DNA of 32,403 nucleotides from Hungatella sp. UBA7603 (GCA_002478865.1 DLJZ01000012.1:1-32403); one strand, 5' to 3'. Positions 8,951 through 16,463 are shown, counted from the first letter of the stretch. Numbers and translations: made by a program. Notes: generated from the sequence alone by a model not told the origin.

Positions 8951-9006
8951 AAACAGGGGAAGCTGACCGGTCATACTGCCGGCCTGTTTCCCCTGTTTGT
9001 ATTTTA
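8951..9006 (+). terminator. Intrinsic terminator of the 105-residue gene
   Basis: AAACAGGGG (8951-8959) pairs perfectly with CCCCTGTTT (8990-8998). The stem continues imperfectly inside through ACCGG/CCGG, and TGTATTTTAG follows. It is oriented for the plus strand and also separates the convergent phosphatase gene. Confidence 0.8.
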
Positions 9007-9023
9007 GTAAGTCTTTTGACCGA

Positions 9024-9632
9024 TTATTGAAGGTGAGAACTTTCATTTCTTTCTAATAATCGAAACTCTTTAGTCACTGGATCAAACTCTAAGGTAGTGA
9101 TACTGGCATTTTCTACGATTCCAGGATCTTTATTTTTATCATACCCCATCATGAATGAAAATAAATGCTTTAAAGTGGCTCCGTGAGACACAATGGCTAC
9201 ATCTTCCATTCCTGCAGTGATTTTTCGTATCTCATTCCATGCGCCTATACATCTTTCTTGAATATGCTCCAGCGCTTCACCGCCAGGAGGAGATACCATC
9301 TCTGGTTTGACGGTCCAGCCCTTAAATTCCTCTGGATATTCTTTTTGAATCTCAGCCCATGTAAGCCCTTCCCATTTGCCAAATTCCACTTCTACAAGCT
9401 GTTTCATGGAACAAATTTCAGTTTTTTGCCTCTCACCAATCAATGCTGCTGTATTGGCTGCACGTTTTAGAGGACTAGAAAATATCTTAGCCACTGGCCT
9501 TGTATCCATGGCTTCTGCCAGCTTTAGTGCCTGTCCTCGTCCAGTTTCATTTAAAGGGATATCATGAGTTCCCTGAATTTTTCCTGCTATGTTCCAATCC
9601 GTCTGTCCATGACGTATCAGATATATCTTCAT
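9024..9632 (-). CDS. Histidine phosphatase superfamily protein (GpmB/CobC-like)
   Basis: A 202-residue cytoplasmic phosphatase of branch 1. The phosphohistidine motif RHGQTDWN is at residues 7-14, with His8 as nucleophile. SSPLKRAANTA supplies the second arginine, EFGKWEGLTW the acid/base glutamate, and IVSHGATLKHL the second histidine. The length fits GpmB/CobC/PhoE-type enzymes rather than glycolytic phosphoglycerate mutase, so the substrate is open (sugar phosphate, nucleotide or alpha-ribazole phosphate). It follows the sigma-like gene by 18 bases and is probably co-transcribed with it. No cobalamin genes are nearby, which argues against calling it CobC. Confidence 0.85.
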   Translation of the reverse strand: MKIYLIRHGQTDWNIAGKIQGTHDIPLNETGRGQALKLAEAMDTRPVAKIFSSPLKRAANTAALIGERQKTEICSMKQLVEVEFGKWEGLTWAEIQKEYPEEFKGWTVKPEMVSPPGGEALEHIQERCIGAWNEIRKITAGMEDVAIVSHGATLKHLFSFMMGYDKNKDPGIVENASITTLEFDPVTKEFRLLERNESSHLQ

Positions 9633-9650
9633 CCTTTTTCTCCAAATCTA

Positions 9651-10250
9651 TTATCCTTTGTAGTCTTCTTCCTCTTGTTCAATTAAATCAAATCCATCTG
9701 CACCTTCCAGCGCTTCCAGATCTATATCTTCTGTATTAATGCTCATGGCATCCAAAGCAATCTTCATAATTCCATGGATCTCTTCCACTGTCATCTTCAT
9801 CTTATCCGCTAATTCCTCTATGGTAGCTTCTCGTCCCAGTTCTTTTGCAAGGATTGATGAGACTGTCTGAAGCACGTTGACTCTGGCCGCCAACTCTTCT
9901 GCGGTCTGTTCTGCTGACACTTCTTCTTGCACTGCTTCAAGAAGGTATTCGTTTATAAGATCACCAGCGAAACGATCAAACTCCTCTTTCGTTGGAGAAC
10001 CGTCATATTGCTCTACTGCCATCATAAGTGCCATGTTCGCTTCCTGAACAAGATCGGTAAGCAGTACTCCCTTACCATCAAATTCCTTTGCATAGGAAAG
10101 GGCTGTTTTTAGATTCCCTTCCACAAGACGCTTTTTAGCGTCTTTATTGCCTTCTTTTATATTCTTCAAAAGCATCTCAGTCTCTTCTTTTGTACAAGGA
10201 CTGATGCCTTCCATTTCTTCTAAATATATCTGGTAAAAATCATCATTCAT
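9651..10250 (-). CDS. Sigma-70-like protein lacking region 4
   Basis: A 199-residue protein. Residues 5-35 (YLEEMEGISPCTKEETEML) resemble sigma region 1.2, and 36-85 (KKRLVEGNLKTALSYAKEF, LVQEANMALMMAVEQYD) resemble regions 2.1-2.2, the core-RNA-polymerase contact. The following stretch does not carry the usual aromatic-rich 2.3/2.4 (-10 melting) sequence. Residues about 115-175 (LAKELGREATIEELADKMKMTVEEI) match region 3. Region 4, which reads the -35 box, is absent; instead the protein ends in a very acidic tail (DLIEQEEEDYKG). It may be a degenerate sigma factor, a polymerase-binding modulator or an anti-sigma-like decoy. It leads a two-gene operon with the histidine phosphatase. Confidence 0.75.
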   Translation of the reverse strand: MNDDFYQIYLEEMEGISPCTKEETEMLLKNIKEGNKDAKKRLVEGNLKTALSYAKEFDGKGVLLTDLVQEANMALMMAVEQYDGSPTKEEFDRFAGDLINEYLLEAVQEEVSAEQTAEELAARVNVLQTVSSILAKELGREATIEELADKMKMTVEEIHGIMKIALDAMSINTEDIDLEALEGADGFDLIEQEEEDYKG

Positions 10251-10298
10251 ATATTCTTTCCACTCCTTTTTCGTTCATTCCTGATACCTGTGCCCGTT

Positions 10299-10327
10299 AC
10301 TATACCGCACCCCAGGAAATTTGTCAA
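10299..10327 (-). promoter_or_regulatory. Promoter of the sigma-like / phosphatase operon
   Basis: On the minus strand TTGACA (10322-10327), a 17-base spacer and TATAGT (10299-10304): near-consensus sigma-A. Its -35 box lies five bases from the -35 box of the divergent LysR gene. Confidence 0.75.
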
Positions 10328-10332
10328 ATTCC

Positions 10333-10362
10333 TTTACAAACCAATCACTATCGTGATAGAAT
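10333..10362 (+). promoter_or_regulatory. Promoter of the lysR gene with internal dyads
   Basis: TTTACA (10333-10338), an 18-base spacer and TAGAAT (10357-10362). Within the spacer, ATCAC-TATC-GTGAT and the overlapping CTATC-GT-GATAG form dyads that are candidate LysR operators. The ribosome site AAGGAGG follows. Confidence 0.65.
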
Positions 10363-10390
10363 AGCCTTATACTTATAAGGAGGACTAATA

Positions 10391-11266
10391 ATGGATATTA
10401 ATTTCGAACTTTATAAAGTCTTTTACCATGTGGCTGCAACCTTAAGCTTTTCAGAAGCCTCTAAGCAGCTATTCATCTCCCAATCAGCAGTCAGCCAGTC
10501 CATTAAGGTTCTGGAGAAAAAGCTGAATCAGACTCTTTTTATCCGAAGCACAAAAAAAGTCCAACTTACCCCGGAAGGTGAAATTCTTTTAAAGCATATA
10601 GAACCAGCGATCAATTTAATTCAAAAGGGAGAAAACCAACTATTAGAAGCCAATACCTTAAACGGGGGGCAACTTCGCATTGGTGCCAGTGATACCATAT
10701 GCCGCTACTATCTGGTTCCTTATTTAAACAAGTTTCATAAGGAATTCCCAAATGTGCATATTAAGGTCACAAACCAGACCTCCATTGAATGCGCTCGCTT
10801 ATTAGAAAATGGTCAGGTGGACTTTATCATTACCAATTACCCAAACTCCGGCCTTTCCAACGCTCAGAATGTCCGAGTTATCAATGAATTTTCGGATGTG
10901 TTTGTTGCCAATGAAGAATACTTTCCATTAAAGGGAGAAGAAGTAAGCCTTCAAAAGCTTCAGACTTATCCGATTCTAATGTTGGACCGAAAAAGTACCA
11001 CCAGTGAGTTTTTGCATCACATGTTCCAAAAGGAGCAACTGGACCTGGTTCCAGAAATCGAATTAAGCAGCAATGATCTTTTAATCGATCTCGCCCGCAT
11101 CGGACTTGGCATTGCTTTTGTACCTGATTTTTGTATCCCTGAGCATGACAGAGATTTATTTCAGGTGAAGCTTACAGAAACGCTTCCGATTCGCCAGATG
11201 GTTGTTGCCTATAATGAAAGTATTCCCGTTTCTCAGGCCACCAGACAATTTATGGATATGTTGTAA
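10391..11266 (+). CDS. LysR-family transcriptional regulator
   Basis: A 291-residue regulator of normal LTTR length. Residues about 5-62 form the winged helix-turn-helix (FSEASKQLFISQSAVSQSIK, then LFIRSTKKVQLTPEG), and about 90-290 the periplasmic-binding-protein-like effector domain (GGQLRIGASDTICRYYLVPYL). LTTRs act as tetramers and usually control a divergent gene. Here the divergent operon encodes the sigma-like protein and the phosphatase, and the two promoters lie back to back, so that operon is the likely target besides the gene itself. The effector cannot be read from the sequence. The start has AAGGAGG six or seven bases upstream. Confidence 0.9.
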   Translation: MDINFELYKVFYHVAATLSFSEASKQLFISQSAVSQSIKVLEKKLNQTLFIRSTKKVQLTPEGEILLKHIEPAINLIQKGENQLLEANTLNGGQLRIGASDTICRYYLVPYLNKFHKEFPNVHIKVTNQTSIECARLLENGQVDFIITNYPNSGLSNAQNVRVINEFSDVFVANEEYFPLKGEEVSLQKLQTYPILMLDRKSTTSEFLHHMFQKEQLDLVPEIELSSNDLLIDLARIGLGIAFVPDFCIPEHDRDLFQVKLTETLPIRQMVVAYNESIPVSQATRQFMDML

Positions 11267-11278
11267 TAAGCCTATTTT

Positions 11279-11314
11279 AAACCTGCCTTCTAACGAAATG
11301 GCAGGTTTTATTTT
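11279..11314 (+). terminator. Intrinsic terminator of the lysR gene
   Basis: AAACCTGCC (11279-11287) pairs with GGCAGGTTT (11300-11308), then TTATTTT. It lies between convergent lysR and GNAT genes and could also act weakly on the minus strand. Confidence 0.85.
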
Positions 11315-11315
11315 C

Positions 11316-11822
11316 TTATACGGTGTAAGCCATAATTGAGACTTCCCACATTTCATCCTGATACGAGAAACCTTCTTCCATAATGCTCTCCACAGAGAAT
11401 CCAACCTTTTCATAGCAACGTCTAGCGCCTGGATTGGTGTCAAATACCTTTAATGTAAGTCTTTTCATACCAAGAATTTCTACTGCGTACTGGACTGCCA
11501 AAGAGACCATCTCATATCCTGCACCCGTGCCCCGTAATTTAGGGTCTACCACAATATATCCCAAATGTACACTCTCTGCCTTATAATCTGCCTTCATCTG
11601 AAAACTTCCAACTGGTGTCCCCGCCTCATCAAGGGCGGTAAATCCCCAGGAACACGTTTCCATTTCAAGTTTATCATAATATTCCACCATTTGTTTCTCC
11701 GTAAGAGGAAACGCAAAACCATCTCTGCACCACAAACGCATCATGCGTTCATCGGTGAACCATTGAATGAGGGATTTACCATCAGCTTTCTTACAGGGGC
11801 GTAGTCTAAGTGTTCTCTTCAT
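11316..11822 (-). CDS. GNAT-family N-acetyltransferase
   Basis: A 168-residue acetyl-CoA-dependent acetyltransferase. The CoA pyrophosphate loop is LRGTGAGYEM (RGTGAG, residues 97-102), preceded by the beta strand LGYIVVDP and followed by the typical LTLKVFDTNPGARRCYEKVGF segment. The overall pattern is like RimJ/RimL or small-molecule acetyltransferases, so the substrate is undetermined. Its start overlaps the last 17 bases of the upstream helicase gene, with an AGAAGGA ribosome site inside that gene's end, so the two are translationally coupled in one operon. Confidence 0.85.
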   Translation of the reverse strand: MKRTLRLRPCKKADGKSLIQWFTDERMMRLWCRDGFAFPLTEKQMVEYYDKLEMETCSWGFTALDEAGTPVGSFQMKADYKAESVHLGYIVVDPKLRGTGAGYEMVSLAVQYAVEILGMKRLTLKVFDTNPGARRCYEKVGFSVESIMEEGFSYQDEMWEVSIMAYTV

Positions 11823-14199
11823 ATTCCTTCTCTCCTTTTTTCTCTCGTTTGTGCCAGAAATCTTTTACAACATCTCCTACATTGTTTCGTCGGACTTCAT
11901 AATACTCATCCCATTCTCTTGGGAAAAGGGCTTGGTAATCCGGTCTTAAGAACCGTTCATCTAAAAGAGCGATAATACCTTCATCGTCAACCGTTCGGAT
12001 TACTCTTCCTGCCGCTTGCATTACTTTATTCATGCCAGGATATTGATAGGCATAATCAAAACCTTTTTGTTCTTTTTCATCAAAATACTCTTTTAATATA
12101 TGCTGCTCCGTACATACCATAGGAAGACCGGTTCCTACGATGATGGCACCGATCAACTGGTCCGCTCTTAAATCAATTCCTTCTGAAAAGACGCCACCCA
12201 TAACGCAGAGCGCTACAAAGGAATTCCCTCGCTCTTTGGAAAATTCCTTTAGAAACTGTTCCCGTTGTGCTTCATTCATGCTGGAAGCCTGGGATAAGAA
12301 GGTAAAACCAATATTCTCTTCAGATATCTCATGAAGAACTGATTCCACTTCTTTTAAATAATGATAGGAAGGAAGAAACACCATATAATTCCCTTTTCGT
12401 TCCGAAACAATGACCTTGAAATAATCCACCACCTTCTGATACTCTCGTTTGTTTCTTCTAGTGTAACGGCTGCTGACATCGCCTGCAACCATAAGAAGTC
12501 TTTTTTCCTGATCAAAGGGTGAATGAGCGTAAACTGCATACTCTTCCTGGTCTCCACTTAATAGTTCTTTATAATAAGAAACAGGAAGTAAGGTTGCAGA
12601 AAAAAATATGGTTCCATTTCCTTTATTCAGGCATTCTTTAAGATTTCTGGAAGGGTTGATGCAAAATAGACGAAGCATAAATCTTCCATCGCTTAAAAGC
12701 TCTGTATAAATCCGATAATTTTCATCCACACGCTCATAAATATTAATAAAATCCCTAAGAGCAAAATAAAAATCCAAAACCAAATCTCGGTCTCCAAACT
12801 CTTGATGAATCTCCATAAACTTTTCCATTTCGCCAAATAAGGATAAGATACTGGTCATAAAAAAACGGACATCTTCCAGTATCCGGTAACTTTCGCATTC
12901 CCGTTTCAACTCAAGAAGTTCTTTGTTACACCGGTCCAAAAGCCTTGCTATCTTTTGATCCATTGGTTTTATAATCTTTTTCACCAACAGAAAGTCTTCC
13001 TTATATAAGACTGCGCTGTACATCTCTCTTGCTCTTGGAACAAGATTATGTGCCTCATCTACCAAAAATAGATATTCTCCAGAAACTCCTTCAGAAAAAT
13101 ACCGTTTGAGCCGAATATTTGGATCAAATACATAGTTATAATCACATATTATGGAATCTGTCCAATTGCTGATATCCAGACAAAACTCAAACGGACAAAC
13201 CTGATGTTTCTCGGCATAAGCTAATACAATGTCTCTGGTGATCCCCGTCTCCTGATGAATGATATCATAAACCCCATCTCCCACTCGGTCAAAATGACCT
13301 TTTGCATAGGGACATGCGTCTGGATTGCATTCTGGAGTATCCAAAAAGCAAAGCTTCTCTTTCGCGGTTATGGTGACTGTATTCAGATACAGGCCTTGTT
13401 CCCTCAACAATTCAAAGGATTCCTCCGCTACACTTCTTGTAATGGTCTTAGCGGTTAAATAAAACAGCTTATCTCCCAGGCCCTCTCTCATGGCTCTCAC
13501 CGCAGGAAATATGGTAGAGAGAGTCTTTCCGACTCCTGTCGGTGCTTGAATGAACAGATTTCTTTTTCTTTGAATACTTCGGTACACAGAAACTACCAAG
13601 TCCTTCTGGCCTGACCGGTAAGGAAATGGAAAGGACAGCTCCTGTATAGATTCATCTCTTCTTAATCCATGGATATACAAATATCTGGCCCATTTGACAT
13701 ACTCATGGATCAATCCCTGGAACCATGTTTCCAGTTCTTCAAAGGTTTTCTCCACTTGAAAACGCCGTATTTCTTCTGTTTCCATATTGCAATAGGTCAT
13801 CTGAATCACTGCTCCAGCAAGTGTGTGGTCAAAGCAATAAAAGTAGCCATAGCACATCGCCTGAGCAAGATGAACTGGAACAGGTTCTTCCAAATAAGAT
13901 AAATCCTTATAGACGCCTTTAATCTCATCTATGGTAACCCCTTCCGGCTTTTCGATAATTCCGTCCGCTCTGCCTTCTATTAAGATCTGGAACTGATCTT
14001 GATCCACCATATGTTTAAGCGATACTTCGGGCCGATAGTCCGGGCCCATACGACGCTGAATCTTTCTATGAATTCTGCTGCCTTCTTGCATGGCAGTTTT
14101 TTCAAAGGCTTGGGTCCTGCGATTATCAATGTCGCCAGAACGCAGTACATACTCAACCAGATTTCTGACTGATATCTTAATGATCTTAGTGTCTGCCAT
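11806..14199 (-). CDS. XPD/DinG-type ATP-dependent helicase with N-terminal PD-(D/E)XK nuclease domain
   Basis: A 797-residue fusion. Residues about 1-180 look like a RecB/Cas4-type nuclease: His44 (RIHRKIQ), Asp79 (GRADG), the D-E-x-K core in TIDEIKG (Asp91, Glu92, Lys94) and a QxxxY motif (Gln113, Tyr117). From about 195 comes an SF2 helicase: Walker A APTGVGKT (219-226), DEAH (381-384), and a C-terminal motor containing GGVFSEGIDL and QAAGRVIRT (motif VI). Cysteines 284, 291, 296, 335 and 340 lie between motifs I and II, where XPD, FANCJ and DinG hold a 4Fe-4S cluster. A 5'-3' DNA repair helicase is inferred. The start is ATG 14199 because CGGAGG lies just upstream; the TTG at 14220 precedes that site. 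Confidence 0.85.
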   Translation of the reverse strand: MADTKIIKISVRNLVEYVLRSGDIDNRRTQAFEKTAMQEGSRIHRKIQRRMGPDYRPEVSLKHMVDQDQFQILIEGRADGIIEKPEGVTIDEIKGVYKDLSYLEEPVPVHLAQAMCYGYFYCFDHTLAGAVIQMTYCNMETEEIRRFQVEKTFEELETWFQGLIHEYVKWARYLYIHGLRRDESIQELSFPFPYRSGQKDLVVSVYRSIQRKRNLFIQAPTGVGKTLSTIFPAVRAMREGLGDKLFYLTAKTITRSVAEESFELLREQGLYLNTVTITAKEKLCFLDTPECNPDACPYAKGHFDRVGDGVYDIIHQETGITRDIVLAYAEKHQVCPFEFCLDISNWTDSIICDYNYVFDPNIRLKRYFSEGVSGEYLFLVDEAHNLVPRAREMYSAVLYKEDFLLVKKIIKPMDQKIARLLDRCNKELLELKRECESYRILEDVRFFMTSILSLFGEMEKFMEIHQEFGDRDLVLDFYFALRDFINIYERVDENYRIYTELLSDGRFMLRLFCINPSRNLKECLNKGNGTIFFSATLLPVSYYKELLSGDQEEYAVYAHSPFDQEKRLLMVAGDVSSRYTRRNKREYQKVVDYFKVIVSERKGNYMVFLPSYHYLKEVESVLHEISEENIGFTFLSQASSMNEAQREQFLKEFSKERGNSFVALCVMGGVFSEGIDLRADQLIGAIIVGTGLPMVCTEQHILKEYFDEKEQKGFDYAYQYPGMNKVMQAAGRVIRTVDDEGIIALLDERFLRPDYQALFPREWDEYYEVRRNNVGDVVKDFWHKREKKGEKEYEENT

Positions 14200-14247
14200 G
14201 TTCCTCCGTTTCTTTAACAAGATAGAGTCTGACTCGTCTGACTCGCT

Positions 14248-14261
14248 GTCACTTTAGTGAC
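14248..14261. promoter_or_regulatory. Dyad upstream of the helicase operon
   Basis: GTCACT-TT-AGTGAC is a dyad with 6-base arms 48 bases before the helicase start. A short direct repeat (GACTCGTCTGACTCG) adjoins it. It could be an operator; no confident promoter was found beside it. Confidence 0.3.
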
Positions 14262-14343
14262 ATCTTTCTCTTAAGCGTTATGCGCATCCTGCAGGGAGTG
14301 CTTTTTATTTTATAGGGGAGTTCGTAACTCTTTCTTATATAAT

Positions 14344-14385
14344 AAAAAAGGAAACTGTATGCCTAGTGGCTTACAATTCCCTTTT
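14344..14385 (-). terminator. Intrinsic terminator of the HPr-like gene
   Basis: On the minus strand AAGGGAATTGTAAGCC pairs with GGCATACAGTTTCCTT around ACTA, with two mismatches, and a TTTTTT run follows. It separates the HPr-like gene from the helicase operon. Confidence 0.8.
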
Positions 14386-14397
14386 ATGAGTGTTTGT

Positions 14398-14640
14398 TTA
14401 TGCTGCGGAGCACTTCTCCGGAGCTCTCTCCTTTAAAAATGCTTCAAAATTTGCATCTTCCCCATGGAGTTGAACGGTCAACACCTGTGTTAAATCCAGG
14501 CTCAAAACTCCTAAAATAGACTTTGCGTCAATGGTCACTCTATTGTAATAAACGTCTATGTCGAATTTACATTTTGCAGCAGCGGTAACAAACTTTTTTG
14601 CCTCAGCAATGGTCGGCAACATGATCTTAACCTGTTTCAT
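14398..14640 (-). CDS. HPr-like protein without the phosphorylatable histidine
   Basis: An 80-residue HPr-fold protein. AKSILGVLSLDL (Ser41) matches the regulatory Ser46 region of HPr (KSIMGVMSL), the target of HPr kinase. Aligning from there, the position of catalytic His15 is Ala12 (PTIAEAKKFV instead of the GIHARPA motif). It therefore cannot carry phosphate in the sugar PTS, but could be phosphorylated on serine or act as a binding partner, much as Crh in Bacillus cooperates with CcpA. That role is an inference. It is monocistronic, with an AAAGGAG ribosome site, a strong promoter (14680-14709) and its own terminator. Confidence 0.75.
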   Translation of the reverse strand: MKQVKIMLPTIAEAKKFVTAAAKCKFDIDVYYNRVTIDAKSILGVLSLDLTQVLTVQLHGEDANFEAFLKERAPEKCSAA

Positions 14641-14679
14641 AATAAAAACTCCTTTATATTAAAGAAAAAGTCACAAATT

Positions 14680-14709
14680 ACTTATATCATGATTGACACG
14701 ATTTGTCAA
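14680..14709 (-). promoter_or_regulatory. Promoter of the HPr-like gene
   Basis: On the minus strand TTGACA (14704-14709), an 18-base spacer and TATAAG (14680-14685). The spacer itself contains TGTCAATCATGA, which gives part of the -35 sequence again. Confidence 0.7.
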
Positions 14710-14962
14710 ATTATGCTTTGGACTTGATCCCAACACACTTTTTGTGCATGTTTTGCAGATATAGAGTTTCTTAAATTGTAATACCTATACATCTTTTTGC
14801 TGAGTAACATCATAATTGGGAAATCTTTGTCTTAGATTCTTAATTCCGAGTCAGAGGTTTACAATTCCTGATATGCCTTCTGAACTTCATTTTATTTAAT
14901 TTTACCACAATCGTTTTCTCTTTAATAGTAGAATTAATTTTTTATTTTATTCGAAAAAATGG

Positions 14963-14991
14963 TTGCAATTTAAAAACTTCTATGCTATACT
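14963..14991 (+). promoter_or_regulatory. Promoter of tRNA-Trp
   Basis: TTGCAA (14963-14968), a 17-base spacer and TATACT (14986-14991), ending 38 bases before the mature tRNA 5' end. Confidence 0.75.
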
Positions 14992-15029
14992 TTCTAAGTG
15001 CTCGGCTAAGGGTACAAAATGCTTACCAA

Positions 15030-15100
15030 AGGGGAATAGTTCAATGGTAGAGCGGCGGTCTCCAAAACCGTAAATGGGGGTTCGAGCCCCTCTTCCCCTG
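15030..15100 (+). tRNA. trnW: tRNA-Trp (anticodon CCA)
   Basis: A complete 71-base cloverleaf. Acceptor AGGGGAA (15030-15036) pairs with TTCCCCT (15093-15099), with discriminator G15100. The D-stem is GTTC/GAGC with a short AATGGTA loop. The anticodon arm is GCGGT-CTCCAAA-ACCGT, with anticodon CCA at 15062-15064. The T-arm is GGGGG-TTCGAGC-CCCTC, with one G-T pair. The 3' CCA is not encoded. It is a lone tRNA gene with its own promoter and terminator. Confidence 0.95.
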
Positions 15101-15108
15101 CTAATTAT

Positions 15109-15152
15109 AAGTCTTAATATCCTCGTTTTATAAGGATTTTAAGACTTTTTTG
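15109..15152 (+). terminator. Intrinsic terminator of tRNA-Trp
   Basis: AAGTCTTAATATCCT (15109-15123) pairs with AGGATTTTAAGACTT (15133-15147) with one mismatch, followed by a T-run. Confidence 0.85.
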
Positions 15153-15240
15153 TTGTCTCAATTTTAGTAATATGCACAATAAGGTATTACTATCTTAAAG
15201 TTAAACCTTTTTCTTATTTCGCTCTTCAAATATATTCTTA

Positions 15241-15311
15241 AATGCAAATAAGAACAGAACCCCTAACCGCAGTTGCATTTTGGAATTCTGTTCATTTAAT
15301 TCTGTTCTTAT
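15241..15311 (-). terminator. Stem-loop downstream of the esterase gene
   Basis: ATAAGAACAGAA (15248-15259) and TTCTGTTCTTAT (15300-15311) are perfect 12-base inverted arms starting 18 bases after the esterase stop. A second pair, AATGCAA/TTGCATT (15241-15247 and 15273-15279), crosses it, so the two folds exclude each other or form a pseudoknot. There is no strong T-run, so terminator function is probable rather than certain. Confidence 0.5.
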
Positions 15312-15329
15312 AAATTAATTCTATTAATC

Positions 15330-16448
15330 TTATTTCATATGACGGTCTGCAAAATCCATGTAGCAGTTCCAGTCATATTCATCCATATCATGATTGCCTG
15401 TTTTAAAGTGATGACCGATTCTACCTTCCTGCACCGGATTCTCCGGTAGAGGTTGGCTTTCCTGCCCAATTCCTTTTAAACCAAAAAGCTCATAGACAGG
15501 ACTGGCCTCTATACAGGACTCAAACTGTCCTTGTGGGTCTGCCCATTTGTCAAAGGTCTTAGCGGAGGTATAAACAAGCCTTGGAGCAATGAGGCCAAGA
15601 AGCATATGCTGATCAAAAGGAAGTGTTTCTTCCTTATTAATGTATTTCTGATAGTTCTTACAGAACCAATAAGGGAAGCGATTGACAATATCACCGATTC
15701 TCTCACCTTTGGCTCCTCTAGATAATGCATCTCCACTGTTCCCGGCACAGCTACTCACTGCCATGGCAAAGCGTTCATCCTGTGCGGTGCCCCAAAGAGC
15801 TGTTTTCCCACCTCTGGAGTGACCTACCAAAGCAACTTTTCGCTCATCAATCAGAGGCTCTGTTTCAAAATAGTCCATGATACGGCTTGCTGCCCAGGAC
15901 CAAGCCGTAATTGCGCCCCAGGCATCATCTGGTCTATTTTCCACGTACTCAGGAAATAGTCTGGAAAATCCGGTGGTAAAACCTTCTTCATAATCTGGAG
16001 AAATCTCCTGGGTACGGAATGCCGCGCAGGCATATCCCCTTGAAATAATAGTCTCTGCCGGATAAAAGGGGCTTAGAAAATGTCTGGCTGGATCGCTGTC
16101 CTTTATTCCCCTGTTGCATATAGTGACAAAAGCGGGAACTGGTTTTTTCGCCTCTGCCGGAATAAATGCAACAAATGAAAAAATAAAAGAAACTCCGTTT
16201 CTCACCGCTTCCACTTCTACCGTATTTCTAATAGCTCGTCCTTGCATAATATCAGTCGATCTTTTAGAATCTGCCACTCGAATCTTTATTGTAACATCAC
16301 TCATGTCAGGAAGAAAGCCGTACTCTTCTTTAGAAAACAGTGTAAGAAGTTCTGGTCTTCGCTTTGTAAGCCAGGTTTCCTTATCCTTGACCTTTGTCCC
16401 ATCACAGCACGTTAATATGGAGGGGAGGTTTCTATTATTTTCTATCAT
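15330..16448 (-). CDS. CE15-like alpha/beta hydrolase (glucuronoyl esterase-like)
   Basis: A 372-residue alpha/beta hydrolase. The nucleophile elbow VALVGHSRGGKTALW places Ser211 in a GxSRxGK context typical of carbohydrate esterase family 15, whose members cleave esters of 4-O-methyl-glucuronic acid in xylan-lignin. A late histidine (GNHDMDEYDW, His353) is the expected catalytic base; the third acid is not certain. The core strands (PVPAFVTICNRG, ISRGYACAAF) fit the fold. There is no signal peptide, so it acts in the cytoplasm, unlike most studied CE15 enzymes. It is the last gene of the ABC transporter/YesMN operon, 15 bases after the regulator, which suggests it processes the imported oligosaccharide. 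Acetyl-xylan-esterase-like activity is the alternative. Confidence 0.7.
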   Translation of the reverse strand: MIENNRNLPSILTCCDGTKVKDKETWLTKRRPELLTLFSKEEYGFLPDMSDVTIKIRVADSKRSTDIMQGRAIRNTVEVEAVRNGVSFIFSFVAFIPAEAKKPVPAFVTICNRGIKDSDPARHFLSPFYPAETIISRGYACAAFRTQEISPDYEEGFTTGFSRLFPEYVENRPDDAWGAITAWSWAASRIMDYFETEPLIDERKVALVGHSRGGKTALWGTAQDERFAMAVSSCAGNSGDALSRGAKGERIGDIVNRFPYWFCKNYQKYINKEETLPFDQHMLLGLIAPRLVYTSAKTFDKWADPQGQFESCIEASPVYELFGLKGIGQESQPLPENPVQEGRIGHHFKTGNHDMDEYDWNCYMDFADRHMK

Positions 16449-16463
16449 GCCTTCTCCTCTTTC

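Larger units (their letters stand above)
14641..15029. other. Gene-free AT-rich stretch with two promoters
   Basis: This 389-base gap carries the minus-strand promoter of the HPr-like gene at the left and the tRNA promoter at the right. Between about 14710 and 14960 I see no ORF with a ribosome site. An 8-base inverted repeat (AATTGTAA at 14774, TTACAATT at 14860) is too far apart and AT-rich to call. Confidence 0.6.

Noticed and set aside
14710..14960. A small RNA or hidden ORF in the AT-rich gap before tRNA-Trp
   Set aside because: No promoter-terminator pair or ORF with a ribosome site could be found there.
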